From JAIBJN01 sp963811635 (lineage in GTDB: Bacteria; Actinomycetota; Thermoleophilia; Gaiellales; Gaiellaceae), in assembly GCA_963811635.1 (NCBI GenBank), contig CAWESB010000003.1:123946-187945 (forward strand): a DNA stretch of 64,000 nucleotides. The letters are read 5' to 3'. The notes beneath the pieces were generated by a model, which was given only the letters and a program-made list of their open reading frames with translations, had not been told where the DNA came from and did not search any database. Below, in pieces: positions 36,991-45,247 of the stretch (the first letter of the stretch is position 1; each line of letters starts with the position of its first letter). A program made the position numbers and the translations under genes.

Positions 36991-38264
36991 TGGCCACGCT
37001 GGAGGCCACTCCTTCGCACCTGAAGGAAGACCCGTGGGAGATGGCGCGAAACCAGCTTCGCCGCGTCTGCGAGCTGATCGGGATGGACGCAGCGATGCTG
37101 AACGTCCTCTCGGAGTGCAAGAAGGCGGTCACCGTGTCGATCCCGACGCGGATGGACGACGGCTCCGTGCAGGTGTTCGAGGGATACCGGGTCAGCCACA
37201 ACGTCGCGCGCGGGCCCTCGAAGGGCGGGATCCGCTACCACCCCGCTGTCACCTTCCGCGAGACGAAGGCGCTGGCGATGTGGATGACCTGGAAGTGCGC
37301 GCTCATGGGCCTTCCCTTCGGCGGCGCCAAGGGCGCGGTCGTCTGCGACCCCAAGCGGATGACCGAAGGCGAGCTCGAACGCATGACACGTCGCTACACG
37401 ACCGAGATCATCAACCTCATCGGCCCGGAGATGGACATCCCGGCGCCTGACGTCGGCACGAGCCCGCGCGAGATGGCGTGGATCTTCGACACGTACTCCA
37501 TGAACAAGGGGTACTCGGTGCTCGGCGTCGTGACGGGCAAGCCGCTCGAGGTCGGCGGCTCGCTCGGCCGGATCGAGGCGACGGCCCGGGGCGCCGCCTT
37601 CGTGCTCCGCGAGGCGTTGCGGAAGCGCGGCGAGCCGGTCGCCGGGCGGCGGGTCGCCGTGCAGGGCTTCGGGAACGTCGGCCGGAACCTCGCCCGGATC
37701 CTTGCCGACGACGGCGCCGTCGTCGTCGGCCTCTCCGATTCTGCGGGCGGGGTCCACAACCCGGCCGGCATCGACGTCGACGGCGCGATCGCCCACAAGG
37801 CAGCGCACGGCGCCCTCGCCGGGCTGCCCGGAGCGGAATCGCTCACCAACGAGGAACTGATCGGCGTGGAGTGCGACGTCCTGGCGCCGTGCGCCCTCGA
37901 GCACGCGGTCAACGCCGAAAACGCCGACCGGGTCCGCGCCAAGGTGATCGTCGAGGGCGCGAACGGGCCCGTCACCCCGGAGGCCGACCGGATCCTCGAG
38001 GACCGGGGCGTCCTGCTCCTCCCGGACGTCCTCGCGAACGCGGGCGGCGTCGTCGTCTCGTACTTCGAGTGGGTACAGGGCCTCCAGGAGTACTTCTGGA
38101 AGGAGGCGGAGGTCAACGCGAAGCTGAACGACATCATGACCCGGGCCTTCGCGGAGACCTGGAGCATCAGCGAGCAGCGCTCGATCCCGTTGCGCCAGGC
38201 CGCCTACGTGTGCGCGGTCGGGCGGGTCGCCGAGGCGACGACCATCCGCGGCCTCTATCCCTGA
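36990..38264 (+). CDS. gdhA: Glutamate dehydrogenase (Glu/Leu/Phe/Val family)
   Basis: Oxidative deamination or reductive amination of glutamate. The 424-residue protein has the substrate-binding GYRVSHNVARGPSKGGIRYHP, the catalytic-lysine region MTWKCALMGLPFGGAKG, PAPDVGTSPREMAWIFDTY, the Rossmann loop VAVQGFGNVGRNLA, and IVEGANGPVTPEAD. The length and motifs fit the hexameric NAD-type GdhA/RocG enzymes. Start GTG 36990 uses the last G of the upstream stop codon TAG. A glutaredoxin-like gene follows after two bases. Confidence 0.94.
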   Translation: MATLEATPSHLKEDPWEMARNQLRRVCELIGMDAAMLNVLSECKKAVTVSIPTRMDDGSVQVFEGYRVSHNVARGPSKGGIRYHPAVTFRETKALAMWMTWKCALMGLPFGGAKGAVVCDPKRMTEGELERMTRRYTTEIINLIGPEMDIPAPDVGTSPREMAWIFDTYSMNKGYSVLGVVTGKPLEVGGSLGRIEATARGAAFVLREALRKRGEPVAGRRVAVQGFGNVGRNLARILADDGAVVVGLSDSAGGVHNPAGIDVDGAIAHKAAHGALAGLPGAESLTNEELIGVECDVLAPCALEHAVNAENADRVRAKVIVEGANGPVTPEADRILEDRGVLLLPDVLANAGGVVVSYFEWVQGLQEYFWKEAEVNAKLNDIMTRAFAETWSISEQRSIPLRQAAYVCAVGRVAEATTIRGLYP

Positions 38265-38266
38265 CC

Positions 38267-38509
38267 GTGGCCGAACGGGTCGTCACGATTTACCGGGCCC
38301 GCGGCTGTCACCTGTGCGAGAGCGCGCAGCGCGTGCTCGCCTCCGTGCGGGAGGAGATCCCCTTCCAGCTGGTGGAGATCGAGATCGACGGCGATCCCGA
38401 GCTCGAGCGCGCCTACAGGGAGCGCATCCCCGTCGTCGCCGTCGACGGGGAGGAGGCGTTCACCTACTTCGTCCACCCCGACGGCCTTCGCCGACGCCTC
38501 GGAGGTTGA
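38267..38509 (+). CDS. Glutaredoxin-like protein
   Basis: An 80-residue thioredoxin-fold protein. It begins VAERVVTIYRARGCHLCESAQ with a redox C-x2-C after the first strand, then VEIEIDGDPELERAYRERIPVVAVDG with the cis-proline RIPVV typical of the glutaredoxin-like DUF836/YruB group. Start GTG 38267 is two bases after the gdhA stop. Partner is unknown; rex follows 61 bases later. Confidence 0.85.
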   Translation: MAERVVTIYRARGCHLCESAQRVLASVREEIPFQLVEIEIDGDPELERAYRERIPVVAVDGEEAFTYFVHPDGLRRRLGG

Positions 38510-38554
38510 CGGGAGGCACGTTCCGTACCTCGCCCTCCGAGCGGTGGGCGTCGT

Positions 38555-38560
38555 TATTGT
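38555..38560 (+). promoter_or_regulatory. -10 hexamer for rex
   Basis: TATTGT ends 10 bases before ATG 38571. This supports the shorter rex start over GTG 38544, which lies upstream of the hexamer. Confidence 0.4.
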
Positions 38561-38570
38561 GTTCCCCTGC

Positions 38571-39227
38571 ATGGCCGTGCGAATCGCAAGCGAGCGGGGA
38601 ACGAGCGCGGGCGACCGGTTGACCGTCGGCGTCGCGGCCCGCCTCTCCCAGTATCTCCGCGTCCTCACCCAGGCCCGCAAGATGGGCAAGGACCGCATCT
38701 CCTCCCAGGAGATCAGCGAGTACACGAACATCAACGCGACCCAGATCCGCCGCGACCTCTCCGCGTTCGGGAAGTTCGGCAAGCGCGGCGTCGGCTACAA
38801 CATCGACAGCCTCATCGCCGAGATCCGGAAGATCCTCCGGACGCAGGGCCAGCACAACATCGCCCTCTTCGGCGCCGGCCGGTTGGGACAGGCGATTGCG
38901 AGCTCGACGATCTTCGCCGACCACGGCTTCAACATCTCGGCCGCGTTCGACACCGACCGGAGCAAGGTCGGGGACCCGATCGGCGACGGGACAATCTCCT
39001 CGTATGACGACCTGCGCGAGCACATCCGCGAGAAGAACATCATCGTCGCCGTCCTCGCCGTGCCTCCCGGCGCGGCCCAGCAGGTCGCCGACGACGTCGT
39101 CGACGCCGGCGTGAAGATCATCTTCAACTACACCGAGGCGCTCCTCGACGTCCCCCACGACGTCACGGTGCACACGACGAGCCCGGCCGTCGAGCTCCTC
39201 TACGCGCTCTACTTCTACCTGACGTAG
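38571..39227 (+). CDS. rex: Redox-sensing transcriptional repressor Rex
   Basis: Rex senses the NADH/NAD+ ratio and represses fermentation and respiration genes when NADH is low. The 218-residue protein has the winged helix (RISSQEISEYTNINATQIRRDLSAFGKFGKRGVGYN) and a Rossmann domain (ALFGAGRLGQAIA, FDTDRSKVG) and ends with FNYTEALLDVP and the domain-swapped C-terminal helix. Start ATG 38571 is preferred. Its 3' end overlaps the convergent anti-sigma gene by 13 bases. No Rex operator was identified. Confidence 0.95.
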   Translation: MAVRIASERGTSAGDRLTVGVAARLSQYLRVLTQARKMGKDRISSQEISEYTNINATQIRRDLSAFGKFGKRGVGYNIDSLIAEIRKILRTQGQHNIALFGAGRLGQAIASSTIFADHGFNISAAFDTDRSKVGDPIGDGTISSYDDLREHIREKNIIVAVLAVPPGAAQQVADDVVDAGVKIIFNYTEALLDVPHDVTVHTTSPAVELLYALYFYLT

Positions 39228-39865
39228 ACGGGGACGTCCCCATCGGGACGATCCGCGAGCGCAGCCTCCACGTCGGCGGGGCGCGCGTCCGCGACGACGT
39301 TCCCGTCCGGGTCGACCTCCGCCTCGATCCCGTCCTCGCCGAGTGCGCGAACGACCGCGGCCGGCGGGCCCTGGGCGAAGCGGACGAAGGTCGCGTTCGG
39401 CGGCGCCTTGTCGAGGGTCTGCGGCGTCTGCGCCTGGGCCGCCCGGGTGGACATGTCCTCGGCGGCCGCGCCCTGGCCGCCTGCATCGGCGCTCTCGGCC
39501 GCGCTCTGGTCGTCGCCGCCGCCCTCGGGGAAGGGCGAGCCGGCGAGCACGAAGACTCCCGCCAGCGCGGCGGCCGCGGCCACGGGGGCGGCGATCACGA
39601 GGATGCGCCTCGCGGGCCTGAACAGGCGCCAGGGATCGCGCCGCTCGGGGAGCGCCGCAATGATCTCCTCCCGGCGTCCTTCGGGCAGCTCGAGGAGGGG
39701 CGCGGCCTGGAGCACGTCCCTGCCCGCCTCGAGCCGACGCACCTGGTCCGCGCACGTGCGGCAGGCGACGAGGTGCTCGCCGACGTCCCGGCGCGCGTCG
39801 TCGCCGAGCTCCTGCTCCACGAAGGAGAGCAGCGTGATCTCGTCCGGATGCTTCTCGGCCATCAT
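39215..39865 (-). CDS. Zinc-binding anti-sigma factor
   Basis: A 216-residue membrane anti-sigma factor. The N-terminal ZAS motif H-x3-C-x2-C is seen in EHLVACRTCADQV, with LLSFVEQELGDDARRDV before it. One membrane segment (about 93-113, ILVIAAPVAAAAALAGVFVLAG) separates it from a Glu/Ala-rich extracytoplasmic part. It should hold the ECF sigma factor encoded just upstream until a signal arrives. The ATG overlaps the sigma stop codon (ATGA). Confidence 0.88.
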   Translation of the reverse strand: MMAEKHPDEITLLSFVEQELGDDARRDVGEHLVACRTCADQVRRLEAGRDVLQAAPLLELPEGRREEIIAALPERRDPWRLFRPARRILVIAAPVAAAAALAGVFVLAGSPFPEGGGDDQSAAESADAGGQGAAAEDMSTRAAQAQTPQTLDKAPPNATFVRFAQGPPAAVVRALGEDGIEAEVDPDGNVVADARPADVEAALADRPDGDVPVYVR

Positions 39866-40443
39866 TCGTTGGACTCCGTTCGCTCCGCTGCGGTTCCCAG
39901 GAGCTCGGCCAGCCGGGTCCGGCCCCGGAAGATGCGCGACTTCACCGTACCCTCCGGCACCCCCGTCATCTCGGCGATCTCCGCGTAGGAGCAGCCGAGG
40001 ACGTCGTAGAGGACGACGGCGACGCGATAGGCCTCGTCGAGGCTGTCGAGCGCGCGCTGCAGCTCGCTCGAGAGCTCGGCCTCGGCGAAGCGGTCGCGTG
40101 GGTCGACGGGGTCGGGCGGCTCCTCGACGGGCCGCTCGCGCCGCTTGGCGCGGACGTCGTGCGCGGCGTTGACGACGATGCGGTAGAGCCACGTCGAGAA
40201 GCGGGCGTCGCCCCGGAACTTCGGCAGCGCGAGCCAGGCGCGCACGAGCGCCTCCTGAACGGCGTCGTCGGCATCCTCGCGCGAGCCGAGGACGCGGGCC
40301 GCCAGGGTGTACATCCGCTGCTCGTGCGCCTCCACGAGCCGCTCGAATGCATAGCGCTCGCCCCGCTGCGCCCGTCGGACGAGGATCTCGTCGGCGTCCA
40401 TCCAGTGAAGGTTCTCATCCGGCGCGGCTACCCACGATCCCAT
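39862..40443 (-). CDS. RNA polymerase ECF sigma factor
   Basis: An ECF sigma-70 factor of up to 193 residues. Region 2 is FERLVEAHEQRMYTLAARVLGSREDADDAVQEALVRAWLALPKFRG..STWLYRIVVNAA and region 4 is YDVLGCSYAEIAEMTGVPEGTVKSRIFRGRTRL. The true start may be ATG 40401 (MDADEILVRRAQRGE), since the first 14 residues have no family match. It pairs with the overlapping anti-sigma gene. Divergent from the GCS2 ligase gene 35 bases away. Confidence 0.92.
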   Translation of the reverse strand: MGSWVAAPDENLHWMDADEILVRRAQRGERYAFERLVEAHEQRMYTLAARVLGSREDADDAVQEALVRAWLALPKFRGDARFSTWLYRIVVNAAHDVRAKRRERPVEEPPDPVDPRDRFAEAELSSELQRALDSLDEAYRVAVVLYDVLGCSYAEIAEMTGVPEGTVKSRIFRGRTRLAELLGTAAERTESNE

Positions 40444-40478
40444 GCGGCTTTCCGGGGCCGCTCTGATACTTTCGGGCC

Positions 40479-41630
40479 GTGGGTGACGCCCAGAAACTGA
40501 CTCCCGAGCAGCAGATCAAGAGCGCTCGGGAAGGATTCGAGTCCGGCCGCGACTTCACGGTCGCCGTCGAGGAGGAGTTCGCCATCCTCGACCCGGAGTC
40601 GCTGGGGCTCGTCAACCGCTTCGAGGAGCTCGAAGCCGCCGCCCAGGGGACGCCGCTCGCGGATCACCTCGTCGGCGAGCTGATCGCCTCGGAGATCGAG
40701 GTGCGCACGGGACGATGCGAGACCTTCGCAGAGGCGGCCGCGGCGATGACCGAGCGCCGCCGGCAGCTGCTGGAGCTGGCCGCGCGCTTCGACGTCGCCC
40801 TCGGCGCAACCGGCACGCATCCCTGGAGCCCCTGGCAGGAGCAGCGCATCATCGACACGCCGCACTACCGCCGCAACGACGAGATCCTCCGCTACGTCGT
40901 CTGGCGCAACAACAGCTTCGGCCTGCACGTCCACGTCGGCATCGAGGGCCCCGACCGCGCGATCGCGGTCACCGACGCGCTTCGCACCTTTCTCCCGCAC
41001 CTGCTGGCGTACTCGGCCAGCTCGCCGTTCGTCGAGGGGGTCTTCACCGGCCTCCACTCGGCGCGCACGCAGATCTTCACGCGGATGTTCCCGCGGTGTG
41101 GGATCCCGGATGCGTTCGGCAGCTGGCACGAGTTCGAGCGGTACGTCCGCTTTCTCTACGACACCGGCTCCATCACTGAGCACACTCAGATCTGGTGGAG
41201 CGTGCGCCCGCATCTCGCTTTCCCGACCGTCGAGATCCGGATCGCCGACGGGCAGACCGAGCTCGGCGAGGCGCAGGCGCTCGCCGCGCTGATGTACGCG
41301 CTGACCGCGCGGATCGCCCGCGCCCTCGACGAGGGCGAGCCGCTCGCGGAGCACCCGCACCGCCTCCTCGAGGAGAACTTCTGGCGCGCGATCCGGTTCG
41401 GTCTCTCGGGCGAGCTGATCGACCTGGACACCGGCCAGGTCCGGCCTGCCCGGGCCGAGATCGAGCGCCTGATCGAGTGGACGCTGCCCGTCGCCGAGGA
41501 GCTCGGCGTCGCCTCGTTCCTCAACGTCCCGGCGGTGAGCGTCTCCGAGCGCCAGATTGCGCGCCACGAGGCGGGGGAGACACTGGCCGAGATCTACGCC
41601 CAGGAAGTCCTGGAGCCGGTGCGTGTCTGA
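40479..41630 (+). CDS. Carboxylate-amine ligase, GCS2 family (YbdK-like)
   Basis: A 383-residue member of the glutamate-cysteine ligase type 2 family. Visible are FTVAVEEEFAILDPESL (ATP/Mg site), EIASE-like IASEIEVRTGRC, GATGTHPW, NNSFGLHVHVGIEG and FPTVEIRIADGQT. Such enzymes form a gamma-glutamyl or similar amide bond; E. coli YbdK has only weak GCS activity, so the substrate is uncertain. Start is GTG with GATACT ending 8 bases upstream. DUF1844 and an MTA phosphorylase gene follow with overlaps of 8 and 17 bases. Confidence 0.88.
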   Translation: MGDAQKLTPEQQIKSAREGFESGRDFTVAVEEEFAILDPESLGLVNRFEELEAAAQGTPLADHLVGELIASEIEVRTGRCETFAEAAAAMTERRRQLLELAARFDVALGATGTHPWSPWQEQRIIDTPHYRRNDEILRYVVWRNNSFGLHVHVGIEGPDRAIAVTDALRTFLPHLLAYSASSPFVEGVFTGLHSARTQIFTRMFPRCGIPDAFGSWHEFERYVRFLYDTGSITEHTQIWWSVRPHLAFPTVEIRIADGQTELGEAQALAALMYALTARIARALDEGEPLAEHPHRLLEENFWRAIRFGLSGELIDLDTGQVRPARAEIERLIEWTLPVAEELGVASFLNVPAVSVSERQIARHEAGETLAEIYAQEVLEPVRV

Positions 41631-41958
41631 GTCCCAGTACGAGGACGAGCTCGCCCAGGAGGCGATCGCCCGCGAGCTCGCCGAGGAGCTGCGAAAGCTC
41701 CGCGTCGAGGACGTGGTCGTGAACACCCTCGTCAACGTGTCCTCGATCGGCTACCGCCGGCTCGGCCTCACGGAGGACTCGCGCGACGAGCGCGACCTCC
41801 CGCAAACGGCGCTCGCGATCGAGACGATGCAGGCGCTCGTGCCCGTGCTCGGGGACTTCCTGTCCGACGAGCTCGTCAAGGGCTTCGAGGACCAGATCGC
41901 GAACCTCCAGCTCGCCTACGCCAAGGCCGTGCAGGAGCCGGGTGACGCCGAGAGCTGA
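41623..41958 (+). CDS. DUF1844 family protein
   Basis: A 111-residue soluble helical protein. The signature VEDVVVNTLVNVSSIGYRRLGL followed by DLPQTALAIETMQALVPVLGDFLSDELVKGFEDQIANLQLAYAKA is that of DUF1844, a widespread family of unknown function. Start GTG 41623 overlaps the end of the ligase gene. Its last 17 bases overlap the phosphorylase gene. Confidence 0.8.
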   Translation: MSESQYEDELAQEAIARELAEELRKLRVEDVVVNTLVNVSSIGYRRLGLTEDSRDERDLPQTALAIETMQALVPVLGDFLSDELVKGFEDQIANLQLAYAKAVQEPGDAES

Positions 41959-42736
41959 GATCGGCGTCTTCGGGGGCTCGGGCTTCTACTCGTTCCTCGA
42001 GGACGTCGAGGCGGTCGAGGTCGAGACGCCGTACGGCAAGCCGTCCGCCCCCTTCACGATCGGCGAGATCGGGGGGCGCCCGGTCGCCTTCCTCCCGCGG
42101 CACGGAGTCGACCACGAGCTGCCGCCGCATGCGATCCCGTACCGGGCGAACGTCTGGGCGATGCGCGAGCTCGGCGTACGCCGGATCATCGGCCCCAACG
42201 CATCGGGTGCGCTCAAGGCCGAGCTCGAGCTGGGTGAGTTCGTCGTCTGCGACCAGTTCGTCGACCGCACGAGCGGCCGCAAGGACACCTTCTACGACGG
42301 CCCCGAGACCACGCACGTCTCCGCCGCCGACCCCTACTGCCCCGACCTGCGCGGCCTGCTCATCGAGACGGCGGCCGAGCTCGGGATCAAGGCCCGCGAC
42401 GGCGGCACCGTCGTCGTCATCCAGGGGCCGCGCTTCTCGAGCCGGGCCGAGTCGAGGTGGTTCCAGGACGCCGGCTGGGACACGATCAACATGACCGCGT
42501 ATCCGGAGGGCTATCTCGCGCGCGAGCTGGAGCTCTGCTACGCGAACGTCTCGATGGTCACCGACCACGACGTCGGCGTCGAGGGCGCCGCGCCGGTCTC
42601 GCACGAGCAGGTGGTGAAGGTCTTCAACGAGAACAACGAGCGCCTGCGCGAGCTTCTCATCGCCGTCATCCCGAGGATCCCGCCGCAGCCGGAGGAGCAC
42701 CTCTGCGCCACGGCGCTGCGCGGAGCCACGTTCTAG
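41942..42736 (+). CDS. mtnP: S-methyl-5'-thioadenosine phosphorylase (PNP family)
   Basis: Cleaves methylthioadenosine, a by-product of polyamine and AdoMet chemistry, to adenine and methylthioribose-1-phosphate. The 264-residue protein has GVFGGSGFY (phosphate loop), LPRHGVDHELPPHAIPYRAN, GPNASGALK, VVVIQGPRFSSRAESRWF, INMTAYPEGYLARELELCYANVSMVTDHD. The NMT-x-YPE motif and the D after MVTDHD point to 6-aminopurine use, thus MTAP rather than guanosine PNP. No other methionine-salvage genes are in the window. Start GTG. Confidence 0.9.
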   Translation: MTPRAEIGVFGGSGFYSFLEDVEAVEVETPYGKPSAPFTIGEIGGRPVAFLPRHGVDHELPPHAIPYRANVWAMRELGVRRIIGPNASGALKAELELGEFVVCDQFVDRTSGRKDTFYDGPETTHVSAADPYCPDLRGLLIETAAELGIKARDGGTVVVIQGPRFSSRAESRWFQDAGWDTINMTAYPEGYLARELELCYANVSMVTDHDVGVEGAAPVSHEQVVKVFNENNERLRELLIAVIPRIPPQPEEHLCATALRGATF

Positions 42737-42746
42737 TGTGATAAAA

Positions 42747-42807
42747 CTCCGCGCGGCCGTTTCCGGGCCGGGCCGGGGGGATCGAGGCGATTCCGGCTCC
42801 GCGCGGC
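42747..42807 (+). repeat. Direct repeat in the hppA leader
   Basis: The 11-mer CTCCGCGCGGC occurs at 42747-42757 and 42797-42807. The first copy can also pair with GCGCGGAG at 42718-42725 across the mtnP stop to make a terminator-like stem. The 90-base gap holds no gene. Confidence 0.35.
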
Positions 42808-42826
42808 GGCCTGTTTCGTTTCAGCC

Positions 42827-44872
42827 GTGACCGACTTCTTCCAGAACCACACCGTCCTGTTCGCGCTCCTGTGCGCGCTTTTCGGGATCGCCGTCGGCCT
42901 CTACCTGACGTGGTGGATCCTCAAGCAGCCCGCAGGCTCCGAGCGCATGCGCGAGATCGCGCGCGCCGTGCAGGAGGGCGCCGCCGCATACCTGCGCCGC
43001 CAGTACATGACGATCGGCCTCGTCGCCATCGTGCCCTTCCTCCTGATCGGCTTCTACAACCAGCTCGGGTGGGGCACGGCGATCGGGTTCCTGATCGGTG
43101 CCGTCTTCTCGGCGGCCGCCGGCTTCATCGGCATGAACGTCGCCGTGCGGGCGAACGTGCGCACGGCCGAGGCGGCCAAGCGGGGCCTGACGCCCGCGCT
43201 CAACGTCGCCTTCCGGGCAGGCTCGGTCACCGGCCTCCTCGTCGTCGGGCTCGGCCTGTTCGGGGTCGCCGGCTACTACGGAGTCCTCACCAGCTGGTTC
43301 GACGTGGCGCAGGACGACGCGATCGACGACCTCATCGGCCTCGCTTTCGGCGGCTCGCTCATCTCCGTCTTCGCCCGGCTGGGCGGCGGCATCTACACCA
43401 AGGCCGCCGACGTCGGTGCCGACCTCGTCGGGAAGATCGAGGCCGGCATCCCGGAGGACGACCCGCGCAACCCGGCCGTGATCGCGGACAACGTCGGCGA
43501 CAACGTCGGGGACTGCGCCGGCATGGCGGCCGACCTGTTCGAGACCTATGCGGTCACGGCCGTTGCGGTCATGCTCCTGGGGACGGCGTTCCCCGCGGGC
43601 GGCCTGCCCCTGTATCCGCTGGCCATCGGCGGCGTCTCCATCATCGCCTCGGTGATCGGGATCTGGTTCGCCCGGGTCGGGCGGGGCGGCTCGATCATGA
43701 ACGCGCTCTACAAGGCCATCGCCGTCGCCACGATCCTGTCGGCGATCGGCTTCATCCCCGTGACGATGGCCTTCGACGAGGGCCGCTTCAGCTTCGGCGA
43801 TCTCTACGTCTCGGCGCTCATCGGCCTCGTCATCACCTTCGCGCTCGTCGCCATCACGGAGTACTACACGGGCACGCGCTGGGGCCCGGTCAAGTCGATC
43901 TCGCGCTCGTCCCAGACGGGCCACGCGACGAACATCATCGAGGGACTCGCGGTCGGGATGCAGGCGACGGCCCTGCCCGTCATCGTGATCGCGATCGGGA
44001 TCGTCGCCGCCTACGAGGTGTCGGGAAACAGCCTCTACGGGATCGGCGTCGCAGTTATGGCGCAGCTGTCCATGACCGGCCTCATCGTCGCGCTCGACGC
44101 CTACGGACCGGTGACGGACAACGCCGGCGGCATCGCCGAGATGGCCGACCTGGACGAGTCGGTCCGCGGCATCACCGACCCGCTCGACGCCGTGGGTAAC
44201 ACGACCAAGGCGGTCACGAAGGGCTACGCGATCGGCTCGGCCGGCCTCGCAGCCCTGATCCTCTTCGACGAGTTCGCGCGCGGCCTGGACGAGGAGGGAC
44301 TGACGAGCGTCTTCGCGCTCAACGACCCCTGGGTGATCGCCGGACTCTTCATCGGCGGCCTGATGCCGTTCCTCTTCGCCTCGCTCGCCATGCAGGCGGT
44401 CGGGCGAGTCGGCGGCCTGGTCGTGGACGAGGTGCGGCGCCAGTTCCGGGAGATCCCCGGCATCCTCGAGGGCACCGGCCGGCCGGACTACAGCCGTGCC
44501 GTCGACATCGTCACGAACTCGGCGATCAAGAAGATGCTCCTGCCGGCGCTCATTCCGATCGCCTTCCCAATCATCATCGGGATCATCAGCCCGCAGGCGC
44601 TCGGCGGGCTCCTGATCGGCACGATCGTCACCGGCATCTTCCTCGCCATCGCCATGACCTCCGGCGGCGGCGCCTGGGACAACGCCAAGAAGCTGATCGA
44701 GGACGGCGCCTACGGCGGCAAGGGCTCCGAGGCCCACGCCGCGGCCGTCACCGGCGACACCGTCGGCGATCCCTACAAGGACACCGCCGGCCCGGCGATC
44801 AACCCGATGATCAAGATCGCCAACATCGTCGCCATCCTGATCATCCCGATCATCGCCTCGATCCACGGCTAG
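42827..44872 (+). CDS. hppA: Membrane-bound H+-translocating pyrophosphatase, K+-independent
   Basis: Couples hydrolysis of pyrophosphate to proton export. The 681-residue protein has about 15-16 membrane segments and the pyrophosphate site motifs GGGIYTKAADVGADLVGKIE, DDPRNPAVIADNVGDNVGDCAG, TDNAGGIAEM, and GGAWDNAKK plus GDTVGDPYKDTAGPAINP at the end. The loop GNTTKAVTKG carries Lys where potassium-dependent enzymes have Ala, so this should be the K+-independent H+-pump. Start is GTG. It sits alone between mtnP and a convergent small gene. Confidence 0.97.
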   Translation: MTDFFQNHTVLFALLCALFGIAVGLYLTWWILKQPAGSERMREIARAVQEGAAAYLRRQYMTIGLVAIVPFLLIGFYNQLGWGTAIGFLIGAVFSAAAGFIGMNVAVRANVRTAEAAKRGLTPALNVAFRAGSVTGLLVVGLGLFGVAGYYGVLTSWFDVAQDDAIDDLIGLAFGGSLISVFARLGGGIYTKAADVGADLVGKIEAGIPEDDPRNPAVIADNVGDNVGDCAGMAADLFETYAVTAVAVMLLGTAFPAGGLPLYPLAIGGVSIIASVIGIWFARVGRGGSIMNALYKAIAVATILSAIGFIPVTMAFDEGRFSFGDLYVSALIGLVITFALVAITEYYTGTRWGPVKSISRSSQTGHATNIIEGLAVGMQATALPVIVIAIGIVAAYEVSGNSLYGIGVAVMAQLSMTGLIVALDAYGPVTDNAGGIAEMADLDESVRGITDPLDAVGNTTKAVTKGYAIGSAGLAALILFDEFARGLDEEGLTSVFALNDPWVIAGLFIGGLMPFLFASLAMQAVGRVGGLVVDEVRRQFREIPGILEGTGRPDYSRAVDIVTNSAIKKMLLPALIPIAFPIIIGIISPQALGGLLIGTIVTGIFLAIAMTSGGGAWDNAKKLIEDGAYGGKGSEAHAAAVTGDTVGDPYKDTAGPAINPMIKIANIVAILIIPIIASIHG

Positions 44873-44890
44873 CGCCGTGCCTCTCCGCCT

Positions 44891-45118
44891 CTAGGCGGAT
44901 CGGCGCCGGCGCACCGTCGGCGCCTGCGAGCCGAGTGCCGCGTAGGCGAGCGCCTGCAGCGACTCGTTGAGGTTGCCCAGCTCGCGCGAGATGCGCTGGA
45001 GCTGGTCGTTCGTGTCCAGGCGCCGGTTCAGGGTGTGCACCTCGTCGCAGAGGCGGTCGAGCCGCTGCAGGATCGCGTCCAGCTGGCGGTCGTCCAGGTG
45101 CTGCCGATCAGACGGCAT
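44891..45118 (-). CDS. Small coiled-coil protein, unknown
   Basis: A 75-residue protein with heptad-like spacing of Leu (LDAILQRLDRLCDEVHTLNRRLDTNDQLQRI), likely one helical coiled coil, then a basic end (VRRRRSA). No family recognised. A TAATAT -10 on the minus strand ends 7 bases before ATG 45118 with no Shine-Dalgarno sequence, so it is probably a real leaderless gene despite its size. Confidence 0.6.
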   Translation of the reverse strand: MPSDRQHLDDRQLDAILQRLDRLCDEVHTLNRRLDTNDQLQRISRELGNLNESLQALAYAALGSQAPTVRRRRSA

Positions 45119-45125
45119 GGAGGAG

Positions 45126-45131
45126 ATATTA
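45126..45131 (-). promoter_or_regulatory. -10 of the coiled-coil gene
   Basis: TAATAT on the minus strand, 7 bases before ATG 45118; TTCGCA at 45149-45154 is a possible -35 with a 17-base spacer. Confidence 0.5.
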
Positions 45132-45177
45132 GTCGTTACGAGAGAGCGTGCGAAGACTTATCACGACTAAGCTTTTA

Positions 45178-45206
45178 TTGACATACGTGGGCTAGCCGCA
45201 TAGACT
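45178..45206 (+). promoter_or_regulatory. Full sigma-70-type promoter
   Basis: TTGACA (45178-45183), a 17-base spacer and TAGACT (45201-45206): the only promoter in the window with a perfect -35. The predicted start near 45213 gives a leader of about 35 bases to GTG 45248. The surrounding 130 bases are clearly AT-richer than the rest of the window. Confidence 0.8.
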
Positions 45207-45247
45207 TGCAATGTCTAGTGACCCTAACCGCAGAAATGGAGGCGATT

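Noticed and set aside
42821..44866. 681-codon open frame antisense to hppA, nearly the same length
   Set aside because: Mirror of the real gene produced by GC-rich third positions; sequence is Asp/Arg/Glu/Gly-rich with no membrane segments or motifs.
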